Positions 46,916 through 56,422 of a stretch of 64,000 nt of DNA are shown piece after piece (position 1 is the stretch's first letter; every line of letters begins with the position of its first letter). The notes beneath the pieces were generated by a model. That model was not told the DNA's origin and made no database searches. It worked only from the letters and a program-made list of their open reading frames with translations. The translations under genes were made by a program, and so were the position numbers. The DNA is taken from contig LNEE01000059.1 in assembly GCA_001464895.1 (NCBI GenBank), positions 1-64,000 of the forward strand. Reading direction: 5' to 3'. Source of the stretch: Betaproteobacteria bacterium Ga0077532. GTDB taxonomy: Bacteria > Pseudomonadota > Gammaproteobacteria > Burkholderiales > Ga0077523.

Positions 46916-48157
46916 TCAGGCGGCACCTTCGTAGACGATCTTCCAGCGGTCGCCGTCGCGCATCCAGTACGTGCGCTTCTTCATCACGTTCGACAGATTG
47001 TTGCTGCGGTAATCCTGGGTGAACGTGACCACTGCCAGCGGCTGCTGGCCCGGGTAGAGAAACATGCTGACATCGTCCAGCTTGACCTTCACCCACTCCT
47101 TGCCGCCGTTCACGGTGCGCTTCTGGGCAGCCCATTCCGCGAGACCCTGGCTGCCGCTCGAGAACGACGGGGCGTAGTGCGCAATGTAGTTGTCGGTCTT
47201 GAGGCTCTCCCAGTCGCGCCGCCAGCGCTCCACGGCCGACTCGAGATCCACGCGGGCGTCGGATAGTTCGCTCCGGCTCACCCATTCGATCTCACCCGCG
47301 ATGATGACTGGCGTGATGCCGATCTGCAGGTTGGAGGCGATTGTCGTGAGATCAGGATTCGTAAGCACAACGCAGCCGTCGGAGGCGCGTGGTGGCCGGC
47401 TGTAGGTGTCCCGCGGGGTGCCGTGCAACCAGATGCCGTGGCCGTCTCGGCCGTTGCGGCGGTCCCACTCGTTCGGGTAGTTGATCGGGTACGCGCCCGA
47501 TCCGTAGAAGTCCCCCACCTTGTTGCGCGGGAGATTTCCGGTCACGTGGTACACGCCGAGCGGGGTCTTCTTGTCGCCCTCGCGCAGCTTGTCGGTCCCG
47601 TTCTTTCCGATGGTGATGTAGTAGTCGGAGACGTAACGAGGGCCGTCGGGGCCGTTCTCAAACAGGTAGAGCGTGGAGCGGGCAGTATCGACCACGACCG
47701 CGTGCTTCTGCTCCGGTGCCATCTTGAGCAGGAACCGCGGAACCCTGTCACCGGGGCCTGGCGACAGCACGCGCTGGAGGCGCACCTTGGCTTCGTCCCG
47801 CAGGTCCGAAACGCGTTCCGCCGGCGCGTCGGGCGCATTGCCCAGGGCTGCGATGGGCCGCGCCCGCGCCATCAGGAGGTCGCCCTTGATGAGCTGGGCC
47901 AGTCGGAAATTGGGATTCGCCTCGAGCAGGCGATCGAGCTGCTCGGTGGCGGCGGCGATGCGGTCCTCGGCGATGTCGCGAAGGATGGCGCCGAGCAGTG
48001 CTTCGGGGCCCTGGCCGATGAGGCGTCGCTCCACCGTCCGGGTGGTGTGGCCGGGCTTGCCGCCCATCGCCATCGTGTCGGCGGTGAGGCAGCCGGCGGC
48101 GGCGACCACGGCCAGCGCGGCGAGACTGCCGGACCAGAACTGCGCGCGAGGTGTCAT
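46916..48157 (-). CDS. L,D-transpeptidase (YkuD) with C-terminal NTF2-like domain
   Basis: A 413-residue envelope protein. A signal peptide with a lipobox-like VAAAGC near residue 22 suggests a lipoprotein. The YkuD catalytic domain (about 135-275) ends in HGTP then SDGCVVL, giving the active-site His and Cys of peptidoglycan 3-3 crosslinking or lipoprotein attachment. A C-terminal NTF2-like domain (about 305-413) resembles that of the gene upstream. The ATG overlaps that gene's stop as ATGA. It fits the Cds6-type architecture. Confidence 0.9.
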   Translation of the reverse strand: MTPRAQFWSGSLAALAVVAAAGCLTADTMAMGGKPGHTTRTVERRLIGQGPEALLGAILRDIAEDRIAAATEQLDRLLEANPNFRLAQLIKGDLLMARARPIAALGNAPDAPAERVSDLRDEAKVRLQRVLSPGPGDRVPRFLLKMAPEQKHAVVVDTARSTLYLFENGPDGPRYVSDYYITIGKNGTDKLREGDKKTPLGVYHVTGNLPRNKVGDFYGSGAYPINYPNEWDRRNGRDGHGIWLHGTPRDTYSRPPRASDGCVVLTNPDLTTIASNLQIGITPVIIAGEIEWVSRSELSDARVDLESAVERWRRDWESLKTDNYIAHYAPSFSSGSQGLAEWAAQKRTVNGGKEWVKVKLDDVSMFLYPGQQPLAVVTFTQDYRSNNLSNVMKKRTYWMRDGDRWKIVYEGAA

Positions 48158-49215
48158 CGAACGATGTCTTCCTGCTGGATCAGCCAGCGTCCATTCACGC
48201 GCACGAGGTTCATGCGCTTCATCCCGCTGGTCTTGAGCGAATCGGAACGATAGACCTGCCGGAAGGTTACGACGGCCTCTTCCGGCCTGGCAAACGTCAC
48301 TTTGGGATTCTGCACCTGCACGTTGATCTTCCGTCCCTTGCCGATGCGCTCCCGGCGCGCCTGTTCCCATTCGTTGCGATTCTGCCCGCCGGGAACCTTG
48401 AACCAGGGCGCGTAGAAACTGAGGTACCCCTTCGCGTCGCCGGAGGACCACGCCTTTGCCCAAGCCTGCAGCGCCTTGACGACATCCGTCTGCGGGTCGG
48501 AGGTGTCCTTCGCTTTCGGTGCAGGAGGCGTATCGGCGACAGCCACGACAGGTTTAGCGGGCGGTGCAGGCGCCGCCACCGGCGGGGTTGGCAGGGGGGG
48601 CGCAGCGGTCGGTGTCGCCGACGCGATCGTGGTGTTCGCCAGCGGGGGCACTGCTGAAGATTCGCCGACGGTGCTCTTGACGAGCGCCTGGCCGGTCGAC
48701 GGTCGCTGCGAGAACAGTTCCCTCACGAGTGCGAGCTTCGCGCGCGCCGCGGCGTTGTTCGAATCGAGTTGCAGCGCCTTGTCGTAGGCCTCGCGCGCCA
48801 TCTTCGCGTAGATGTCGCCCAGGTTCTCGTGCGCGGTGGCGTAGCTCGGGTGTGTGCGGATGGCCGATTCGAGCGCCTTGCGCGCCTTGTCATCCTGTCC
48901 TTGCGCAGCGTAGAGCACGGCGAGGTTGTTGTAGGGCTCGGGCAGCTCGGGAAACTCCTCCGTCAGCGCGGTGAACACCTTGATGGCGTCCGGCTGCCGG
49001 CCCAGTTCGGTGAGGATGACCCCCTTCAGGAAGCGCGCGCGGGCGTCCCGTGGCTGACTCTTGAGGAAGGCATCCACCCGATCGAGCGCGCCGGACAGGT
49101 TGCCCGCGCCCACGAGGCGTCGGGCTTCCTGGAAATCGTCGGTTGCCGAATGCGCGGAAACCAGCGTGAGTAGGGTGAATGCTAGGCAGGCCAGCGCGCT
49201 GCGAAACCGAGTCAT
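48154..49215 (-). CDS. TPR protein with C-terminal NTF2-like domain
   Basis: A 353-residue exported protein. It has a signal peptide (about 1-24), three or so TPR units (about 27-165), a Pro/Ala-rich linker (about 180-240) and an NTF2-like domain (about 245-353; VVKALQAWAKAWSSGDAKGY ... GRWLIQQED) related to the tail of the L,D-transpeptidase that follows. The translational overlap suggests the two proteins act together on the cell wall. The TATAGC just before the ATG is too close to be a normal -10 for this start. Confidence 0.85.
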   Translation of the reverse strand: MTRFRSALACLAFTLLTLVSAHSATDDFQEARRLVGAGNLSGALDRVDAFLKSQPRDARARFLKGVILTELGRQPDAIKVFTALTEEFPELPEPYNNLAVLYAAQGQDDKARKALESAIRTHPSYATAHENLGDIYAKMAREAYDKALQLDSNNAAARAKLALVRELFSQRPSTGQALVKSTVGESSAVPPLANTTIASATPTAAPPLPTPPVAAPAPPAKPVVAVADTPPAPKAKDTSDPQTDVVKALQAWAKAWSSGDAKGYLSFYAPWFKVPGGQNRNEWEQARRERIGKGRKINVQVQNPKVTFARPEEAVVTFRQVYRSDSLKTSGMKRMNLVRVNGRWLIQQEDIVR

Positions 49216-49433
49216 CGTGCTATACTTTTTCTCAAGTTGTGTCGTTATCTTGCTGTAATTAGAACCGAATTCTTAGCAACGATGTGCACAACGATGGTAC
49301 CAACAAGGATGCCTGCTCGACAATTCCGGAACGCGTGGTACCGCAACCGTCTCCCAATGAAATTGCTTCGGGCCGGCCCCCCGTTCCACCAGCACGGCAT
49401 TGTGCCCGAACCCCTGTCGATGTTCCCGTTCCG

Positions 49434-50804
49434 ATGCTCCGGATTCACAACAGCCTGACCCGCGACAAGCAGGACTTCGTACCCATCCGTCCCGGCGAGG
49501 TCCGGATGTACGTCTGCGGGATGACCGTCTACGACTTCTGCCATGTGGGCCACGCCCGGGTCATGGTGGTCTTCGACGTCGTCGTCCGATGGCTGCGCAG
49601 CCAGGGGTACCGCGTCACCTACGTCCGCAACATCACGGACATCGACGACAAAATCATCCGACGCGCCGCCGACAACGGCGAGCCCATCGATGCCCTCACC
49701 GGCCGGTTCATCAAGGCGATGAACGACGACGCCGCGGCCCTCGGGGTCGTCCCTCCCGACCACGAGCCCCGCGCCACCGATTCCATTCCCGCGATGCTCG
49801 ATCTCATCGGTCGACTCATCGAGAACGGTCTTGCCTATCGCGCCCCGAACGGCGACGTCTATTACTCGGTCCGCGATTTCCCCGGGTACGGGAAGCTCTC
49901 CGGCAAGTCGCTGGAGGATCTCCGCGCCGGCGAGCGCGTCGACGTCGATCCGAACAAGCGCGACGCCCTCGACTTCGTGCTCTGGAAGTCCGCCAAGCCC
50001 GACGAGCCCCAATGGGCCTCCCCGTGGGGCCCCGGCCGCCCCGGTTGGCACATCGAGTGTTCCGCCATGAGCGAGACGCTGCTCGGCAGCCATTTCGACA
50101 TCCACGGCGGCGGGCAGGATCTCCAGTTTCCGCATCACGAGAACGAGATCGCCCAGTCCGAGGGGGCACACCGCCATCCGTTCGTGAACTACTGGATGCA
50201 CAACGGCTTCGTGCGCGTCGACGACGAGAAGATGTCGAAGTCCCTGGGCAACTTCTTCACGGTGCGCGAGGTGCTGGCGAAATACGACGCCGAGGTGGTG
50301 CGCTACTTCATCCTGCGGGCGCACTACCGTAGTCCGCTCAACTATTCCGATCAGCATCTCGACGACGCGCGTGCGGGTCTCACGCGGCTCTATACCGCGC
50401 TGAAGAACGTCCCGCCGGTCCCGGTGACGATCGACTGGGATGAACCCACGGCAGCACGCTTCCGCGCTGCCATGAACGACGACTTCAACACGCCGGAAGC
50501 GTGCGCCGTGCTCTTCGACCTCGTGGGCGAAGTGAATCGCGATCGCGTTCCAGAGCGCGCCGGACTCCTGAAAGCTCTGGCCGCCTTGCTGGGCCTGCTC
50601 GGTCGCGAGCCCGGCACGTTCCTGCAGGCAGCCACCGGCAGCGATTCCCTGGCCGAGGACGAGATCGCGGCCCGTATTGCCGCGCGCGCCGCGGCCAAGA
50701 AGTCTCGCGATTTCGCAAACGCAGACCGGATCAGAGACGAACTGCTGTCACTCGGGATTCTTCTCGAGGACACAGCCGCCGGGACCACCTGGCGCCGGAG
50801 ATAA
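49434..50804 (+). CDS. cysS: Cysteinyl-tRNA synthetase
   Basis: A 456-residue class I synthetase. The HIGH-like motif is CHVGHARV and KMSKS is in [10 protein letters not shown]. Zinc ligands come from CGMTVYD and the later CSAMSE and [10 protein letters not shown]. The ATG at 49434 matches the family start ([12 protein letters not shown]). The longer frame from 49284 adds a Pro-rich stretch unlike any CysS. No clear ribosome site precedes 49434, which is unusual for a highly expressed gene. Confidence 0.96.
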   Translation: MLRIHNSLTRDKQDFVPIRPGEVRMYVCGMTVYDFCHVGHARVMVVFDVVVRWLRSQGYRVTYVRNITDIDDKIIRRAADNGEPIDALTGRFIKAMNDDAAALGVVPPDHEPRATDSIPAMLDLIGRLIENGLAYRAPNGDVYYSVRDFPGYGKLSGKSLEDLRAGERVDVDPNKRDALDFVLWKSAKPDEPQWASPWGPGRPGWHIECSAMSETLLGSHFDIHGGGQDLQFPHHENEIAQSEGAHRHPFVNYWMHNGFVRVDDEKMSKSLGNFFTVREVLAKYDAEVVRYFILRAHYRSPLNYSDQHLDDARAGLTRLYTALKNVPPVPVTIDWDEPTAARFRAAMNDDFNTPEACAVLFDLVGEVNRDRVPERAGLLKALAALLGLLGREPGTFLQAATGSDSLAEDEIAARIAARAAAKKSRDFANADRIRDELLSLGILLEDTAAGTTWRRR

Positions 50805-50901
50805 CCCAGCCCGATCGGGAGCTGCCATCGACCAGTTCCGTACCGTCTTCCCGCCGCTCCTGATCGCACTGCAGCGGCACGTCGCACTGATCCAGGATCT
50901 G

Positions 50902-53220
50902 GTGCGCAGCGTCACCACCGGCGTCGCCGCCGAGCAGGTCGACACCTCCTATTGGGACTGGCACCGGACCGCTGCCGACGGACTGGCCCTCGAACTCCGG
51001 GATCCCCAGCTGGAGCAGCACTGGGACGAACTCGGACGCGTGCATGGCGAGCTCCTCGTCGTCGCCGAGTCCTGCCTGGAGGCGGTGCGTGCTGGCGACA
51101 CCGTCCGCGCCCAGGCGTGCCTCGATCAGGTCTTCGGGTTCTCGGGCAGGCTGATCGAGTTCATCGTCGGCGGCACCCTCCAGGAACTCACCATCGCGTT
51201 CGCGACGCGCGAGCGCCAGTTGTCCGAACGCTATGAGCGCGAGTTCCTCGAGGCTGCCGAGATCGGCCGGTTCTCCGTGCGATTGCGCGACCTCATCATC
51301 ACGAAGGCCGACGCGAGCTTCGGCAAGCTCTTCGGTCGACCCCACGAGGCCCTGGTCGGGACGGACATCCGCGAACTGCTCGACCAGGCGGCGGTGGACG
51401 AACTCGTGAGCGCAACGGTGCCCGGCGTCACCACGCGCGTGCTGACCCATGGCGCCGATCCCACCGCGCCTTCGCTCGAGATCGTCGCCTATCGCGAAGT
51501 CGGCAAGTCGCCCGCGACACTGCACGGGTTCGCGGTGAACGCCACGGCCGCGGTGCAGGACGCCCAGCAGCGCAAGCTCCTGTCCGCGGCGATCGACTGC
51601 TCCGACCAGGTCGTGATCATCACGAACGCGAAGCAGGACATCGTGTATGTGAATCCGTCTTTCACGCGCCTCACCGGCTACACACGCGAGGAGGCCGTTG
51701 GTCGCAATCCCCGCTTCCTGCAGGGGCCCGAGACCAACCAGGCCACGCGCGTGGCACTGCGCGAGGCCATCGCCGCCGGGCGCCAGACCCACGCCGAGAT
51801 CCTCAACTACCGGAAGAGTGGCGCGACCTGCTGGGTCGAGCTGTCCATCGTCCCGGTGCAGGACGACCGAGGTACCGTGACGCACTGGGTCGCGGTGTCG
51901 CGGGACATCTCCGGACGCAAGGCGCAGGAGCAGGAGATCACACGCCTTGCGATGGAGGATCACCTGACCGGCCTCCTCAATCGCCGTGCGGCCGAAGCGC
52001 GCCTCGCCGTCGAGTGGAGTCGTGCGCGTCGCGACAAGAACGCCTTCGCGGTGGCACTCGTCGATGCCGACCGATTCAAGCTGGTGAACGACCAGTACGG
52101 GCACCACGTGGGCGACCAGGTGCTGGTGCATCTCGCGAAGACGCTCGAAGGCAATCTGCGCGGCGGCGACTGGATCGCGCGCTGGGGTGGTGAGGAGTTC
52201 CTGATGTGCCTGCACGGGCTGGACGCCCGCGGGGCCGTCAACGCGGGTGAGCGTGCTCGCAAGCAGGTGAAGTCGAACCCGGTGCCGGTCGATGTCGGCC
52301 GCCTGCCGATCACCGTTTCCATCGGTGTCGCGCTCTACACGAGCGACTCCGAGAGCATCGACCAGCTCGTGGCCCAGGCCGACGCGCTGCTCTACGAGGC
52401 GAAGCACAGCGGCCGCGACCGCGTGCTCGTCACCGGCACGGGCACCGGTGCACGCGGCGGCATCATCTGGGAGGGTTCCCAGGTGCAGAGCGCCCTGCAG
52501 GAGTCCCGGGTCATCCCGGCGTTCCAATGCATCGTCGATCTGAAGAACGGTGCCGTGGTGGCCGAGGAGGCGCTCGCGCGGATCCGCACCCGCGAGGACG
52601 CGATCATCCAGGCGCAGCGCTTCATCCATGCGGCCGAGGCACTCCATCTCGTGAACGCCATCGATCGCGCCGTCACCCGCAGCGCGCTCGAACGCACCGC
52701 CGAGGCCGTCGAGCGCACCGAGTCGCTCGACGCCTACTTCATCAATCTCTCCGCGCAGTCGCTGGCCGACCGTGAACTGGTCACCGCCCTGCGCGACCAG
52801 GCGCTCGCCTTCCGCATGCTGCGAGGCGGCGTCAATCCGATGGTGATCGAGATCACCGAACGGCAGACGGCCGACATGGCGACGTTGCGCGCGCACCTGG
52901 ATCCCCTGCTGGAGGCCGGATTCCGGGTCGCGCTCGACGACTTCGGCAGTGGCTACTCCTCGTTCCGCTATCTCGCGGAACTGCCGGTGCACTTCCTGAA
53001 GATCGAGGGCTGGATGGTCCAGTCGCTCGTGAGCCAGCGCCGCGTGCGGCAGCTCGTCGAAACGATCGTCGGCACCGCCCGGACGTTCGGCCTGATGACC
53101 GTGGCCGAGTGCGTCGAGGACGGCCAGACGGCACAGGTGCTCTGCGACATCGGGGTCGACTGGGCCCAGGGTCACTATTTCGGGCGACCGGTGCTCGCGT
53201 CGGGGCGCACGGTCGACTGA
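50902..53220 (+). CDS. PAS-PAS-GGDEF-EAL cyclic-di-GMP signalling protein
   Basis: A cytoplasmic protein of about 772 residues predicted to make and break cyclic di-GMP. An N-terminal helical sensor region with His-rich helices is followed by two PAS domains (near 51260-51540 and 51570-51910). The GGDEF domain has an active GGEEF and an RGGD inhibitory site five residues before it. The EAL domain has EALAR, NLS, ITE, DDFG, LKIE, AE and QG, so catalytic residues look complete. No in-frame ATG lies after cysS. GTG at 50902 (AGGA upstream) is used, but coding-like sequence extends back to about 50827. Confidence 0.9.
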   Translation: MRSVTTGVAAEQVDTSYWDWHRTAADGLALELRDPQLEQHWDELGRVHGELLVVAESCLEAVRAGDTVRAQACLDQVFGFSGRLIEFIVGGTLQELTIAFATRERQLSERYEREFLEAAEIGRFSVRLRDLIITKADASFGKLFGRPHEALVGTDIRELLDQAAVDELVSATVPGVTTRVLTHGADPTAPSLEIVAYREVGKSPATLHGFAVNATAAVQDAQQRKLLSAAIDCSDQVVIITNAKQDIVYVNPSFTRLTGYTREEAVGRNPRFLQGPETNQATRVALREAIAAGRQTHAEILNYRKSGATCWVELSIVPVQDDRGTVTHWVAVSRDISGRKAQEQEITRLAMEDHLTGLLNRRAAEARLAVEWSRARRDKNAFAVALVDADRFKLVNDQYGHHVGDQVLVHLAKTLEGNLRGGDWIARWGGEEFLMCLHGLDARGAVNAGERARKQVKSNPVPVDVGRLPITVSIGVALYTSDSESIDQLVAQADALLYEAKHSGRDRVLVTGTGTGARGGIIWEGSQVQSALQESRVIPAFQCIVDLKNGAVVAEEALARIRTREDAIIQAQRFIHAAEALHLVNAIDRAVTRSALERTAEAVERTESLDAYFINLSAQSLADRELVTALRDQALAFRMLRGGVNPMVIEITERQTADMATLRAHLDPLLEAGFRVALDDFGSGYSSFRYLAELPVHFLKIEGWMVQSLVSQRRVRQLVETIVGTARTFGLMTVAECVEDGQTAQVLCDIGVDWAQGHYFGRPVLASGRTVD

Positions 53221-53268
53221 CTGGGTCGGCGGATCCTTCCGCGTGGAGGGTCGACGCTCAAGGCGGAT

Positions 53269-54810
53269 ATGCGGGCCGCCGACAAAGCAACCATGGCGTC
53301 CTTCCGCCTGCCGCCCCCCTCCCAGATGCACGCCAACGCCGAACCAGCGGTCACGCCCCCGTCCGTTGCCACTGCTGCAGTGCTCTTCTGCGCGCTCTGG
53401 CTGTTCGCCCAGTTCTCGGCGACGGGGCGCGTGCTCGTCCACTGGTTGTCCGGCCCGCTCCTGCCCGGTGCATCGACCACGGCAGCGCCGCTATTCATCG
53501 CCGGCGTGACCTGCGCACTCCTGCGCATCGCAGTGCCAGGGCGTGCGACCCTGGGCGCCGGGGGACGCCGCCGCTGGACCCTGGCACTCCTCGCAGCCCT
53601 TGTCATCGGCCACGGCATCGTTCTCACAGATCACCTGCGCTGGGCGGGAGAGGCCGGGCTGTCTCCGATCCACCATGGCTGCCGTGGTGGCGGCGCGGAC
53701 CTCGTCTGCGACGACATGCTGCGCAGCCGCTTCGGCGCCACGATGCTTGCCTCCGCCTGGTCGGACCTCACGCTCGGGACCGTCCCGCCGCTGTCCGGCC
53801 TCGGCATCCTGGTCGCGCTTTCCGTGGCCGTGCTCGCCGCCCTGGTCCTGCTGCCGGATGTGCTCCGGCGGTTCGCCCACGCCGCGCCACTGGTGTGGCT
53901 CTACGTGTTCCCGGTCGTCCATGCCGTGGTGGCACTGGTCGATGGCGGACCACTTTCCATTCGGCTGCCGTTGAGCTTCGCCGTCCTGCTGATCGTGATC
54001 GGAGCCGGTTGCCGCGAACATCTGTTCCGGCGCGTCCGCCGCGGCTGGCCATGGCTCGTCGCCGCGGTTGCCTTCACGGTCGGTGTGCACGGTTGGTGGT
54101 CCGAAGCAGGCGGTGCCGCGGCGCTCAATGGTTGCGCGATGCTCGCTGTGGTGTGTGCCGCTCCGCTCGCCTTGGGCTGGCAGCCCGTCCGGGCAGCGCG
54201 GCGCCGCATGCGATCCATGGCCGCGGTGCTCACGCTCGGTTGTGCCGGGGTGGTCTACGTGATCGAGACCGCGAACGGCGCCGGAGCCCTGCTTCAGCCC
54301 CTGTCCGCAGGCTACCGCTTCACGGTGCTGGACCTCGACCGCGTCGCCGTGGTCCGCACGGAGCCCGTGCCGGTCGGCTGGAGCGCAGTCGACGTCTACC
54401 GGACCCAGGGCGACGATCCGCTCGAGCCGCGCCGGGTCTTCCTTTGGCGCGACAACGGTGAACCGCGCGGGACCCTCTCGGTCTCCGTCGTCCTGCCCGC
54501 GGGGCGGACGATCCCGACGCCGTCCCGCCTGCCCGTCCACGCGCCGGCCCGCATCCTGGGTTCCCTCCCCGACGCGGATACCCGGAAGGAGGTCCTGTGG
54601 ATTCGCGGCGAGGATGGCGCGGTGCCGCCGTACTTCCCCGAGCCGGGATCCTTCCTGGCCGGTAACAATGCCGCCGTGCACCTGCATCTCGTGGCTGCGC
54701 TGCTGCGCTACAGCGGGCTCTCCGGATTCGCCTTGGCGCCGCTGGCGTCTCCCGACGACACGGGTGGACTGGAACCCGTCGCGCGCCCGATCGAGATCGT
54801 CGCGCGCTGA
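53269..54810 (+). CDS. Polytopic membrane protein, unknown function
   Basis: A 513-residue protein I do not recognise. After a short N-terminal tail it has about nine hydrophobic helices (roughly 30-340), then a soluble C-terminal part of about 170 residues, probably periplasmic, rich in beta-type sequence and Pro. A Cys-containing loop (HHGCRGGGADLVCDD, about 133-147) might form a disulfide. It follows the GGDEF-EAL gene by 48 nt on the same strand and converges on the phosphatase gene. Later start codons, e.g. at 53293, are possible. Confidence 0.7.
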   Translation: MRAADKATMASFRLPPPSQMHANAEPAVTPPSVATAAVLFCALWLFAQFSATGRVLVHWLSGPLLPGASTTAAPLFIAGVTCALLRIAVPGRATLGAGGRRRWTLALLAALVIGHGIVLTDHLRWAGEAGLSPIHHGCRGGGADLVCDDMLRSRFGATMLASAWSDLTLGTVPPLSGLGILVALSVAVLAALVLLPDVLRRFAHAAPLVWLYVFPVVHAVVALVDGGPLSIRLPLSFAVLLIVIGAGCREHLFRRVRRGWPWLVAAVAFTVGVHGWWSEAGGAAALNGCAMLAVVCAAPLALGWQPVRAARRRMRSMAAVLTLGCAGVVYVIETANGAGALLQPLSAGYRFTVLDLDRVAVVRTEPVPVGWSAVDVYRTQGDDPLEPRRVFLWRDNGEPRGTLSVSVVLPAGRTIPTPSRLPVHAPARILGSLPDADTRKEVLWIRGEDGAVPPYFPEPGSFLAGNNAAVHLHLVAALLRYSGLSGFALAPLASPDDTGGLEPVARPIEIVAR

Positions 54811-54817
54811 TCCCGCC

Positions 54818-56422
54818 TCACCGGCTGGCCGGCGGGAAGCCGAAGGCGTCCTGCATCACGTGAAAGATCCAGTGCTGTTCCATCACCCCGTGCACGAGCG
54901 TGGATCCCGGCCCGGTCGCGTAGATGGCGACGTCCTCCCCGCCATGGGTCTCGGACGGCAGCGGGATCGCAGCCTCCTGGCGGAAATCGGGGCCATGCGT
55001 GTCCTCGGTCGACAGGTCGGGGCGCGCGCGTCCGGCCTTCGCGGCGTCGCGCCAGCCCGGCCCGTTCTGATAGCCGAGCGTCGTGAAGGGCAGCCCGAGG
55101 AGATCCCGGGAGGGCGCCACGGGCGCGCCGTCCACGTCGGGCACGTCCCGCACGAGACCGAGGATGTCGTTGCCCCGATGCGGATAGCCCGCCATCGTGA
55201 AGACGTGGCTGTGGTCTGCCGTGACGATGATGAGCGTCTCGCGCGGATCGGTCATCTCGACGGCGCGCTGCACCGCCCGTGACAGCTCCACGGCATCCGT
55301 CAGCGCGCGGCGCGCGTTGCCCCCGTGGTGCCCGTGATCGATGCGCCCGGCTTCCACCTGCAGGTAGTACCCGCGCGGATTGCGCGACACCATGCGGATC
55401 GCCTTGTCGGTCATCTCGGTGAGCGAGGGTTCGCCGCCCTTGTCCGACGCACGGTCCAGCTCGTACTGCATGTGGGAGTTCTCGAAGAGCCCGAGCAGGT
55501 GCCGTGTCTTCGCCGGGTCGATGGCGTCGAACTCTGCCTTCCGCCAGACGTAGGCAGCACGGCCGGGTCCGCCCCGGGTCGCGATCCATTCGTCGGTGAG
55601 CTTCCGGCCGTCGCGCCGCGTCCCCGGTGCGCCGCGCTCCGGATCGCTCGCCGTTTCCGGATAGAAGAACGTCCGACCGCCGCCCAGCACCACGGCGAGA
55701 CTGGCCCGTACGCTGGCCGGCAGGTCGATGAGCTGCGCGGCGATGTCGGGCAGGGTGCAACTGCCGGGCGCGCGTCCGACCTTCGCTTCGTGCAGGCGGA
55801 TCTCGCGGTCGGATTCCCAATCGCGCATGGAGGTGTGCGCGTAGTTCGCCGCCGGTGTTGCATGCGTGATACGTGTCGTCGACACGACGCCGGTCGACTT
55901 GCCGGCAGCGGCGGCGCGTTCGAGGATCGTCGGCAGCGCCTTCGTCGCGATCACGCGCGCATCGCACTCGGCGCGCGCCGTCGTGTGATCCACCGAGAGC
56001 ATCCCCTCGCGGGCCTTGTACCCCGTGACCATCGCCGTCATCGTCGGCGCGGAGTCCGAGGTCTGCTGGTCCCACGAATACGTCTTCGCCAGCGCGACGT
56101 TCGGGAATCGCTCGAACGACAGCAAATGCTCCTCGCCCGGCCCCCCTGCCTGCTGGCCCGCGAGGATGCGCGCCGCCGTCACTGTCGTGACGCCCATGCC
56201 GTCGCCCACGAACAGGATCACGTTCTTCGCACGCGGCGGCAGGGTCGGCCGGGCTTTCGCGTCGCGGAGGAAGCGCTGGCCGCTGTCGTACCAGTCCTGC
56301 ACGGATTCCGGCCCGCGGACCGCCGGCTCCGCAGCGAGGATGGACGACGGGACGGCGGCCATCGTCGTCACCAGCGACCACACGCCGAGGAGACGCGTCA
56401 TCCGTCGCACCGTTCCGCTCAT
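54818..56422 (-). CDS. Alkaline phosphatase family protein
   Basis: A 534-residue exported phosphomonoesterase of the PhoA superfamily. A signal peptide ends near SILAAEP (about 30). Metal and nucleophile sites are conserved: [29 protein letters not shown] (nucleophilic Ser), [10 protein letters not shown] and VTADHSHVF. It is longer than E. coli PhoA (471). The ATG overlaps the eda stop as ATGA, placing it at the tail of the Entner-Doudoroff operon, an unexpected partner. Confidence 0.92.
   Translation of the reverse strand: MSGTVRRMTRLLGVWSLVTTMAAVPSSILAAEPAVRGPESVQDWYDSGQRFLRDAKARPTLPPRAKNVILFVGDGMGVTTVTAARILAGQQAGGPGEEHLLSFERFPNVALAKTYSWDQQTSDSAPTMTAMVTGYKAREGMLSVDHTTARAECDARVIATKALPTILERAAAAGKSTGVVSTTRITHATPAANYAHTSMRDWESDREIRLHEAKVGRAPGSCTLPDIAAQLIDLPASVRASLAVVLGGGRTFFYPETASDPERGAPGTRRDGRKLTDEWIATRGGPGRAAYVWRKAEFDAIDPAKTRHLLGLFENSHMQYELDRASDKGGEPSLTEMTDKAIRMVSRNPRGYYLQVEAGRIDHGHHGGNARRALTDAVELSRAVQRAVEMTDPRETLIIVTADHSHVFTMAGYPHRGNDILGLVRDVPDVDGAPVAPSRDLLGLPFTTLGYQNGPGWRDAAKAGRARPDLSTEDTHGPDFRQEAAIPLPSETHGGEDVAIYATGPGSTLVHGVMEQHWIFHVMQDAFGFPPASR

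Noticed and set aside
49219..49224. TATAGC as a -10 for the TPR gene
   Set aside because: It ends only 4 nt before the ATG, which would put the RNA start inside the start codon. A leaderless message is possible but there is no -35 support.
49284..49433. 50-residue N-terminal extension of CysS
   Set aside because: The added sequence is Pro-rich and unlike the conserved CysS start, which begins at 49434.
51570..51910. Possible LOV blue-light domain in the GGDEF-EAL protein (GRNPRFLQG)
   Set aside because: The photoactive Cys of GxNCRFLQ is replaced by Pro, so flavin adduct formation is not expected. It is treated as an ordinary PAS domain.
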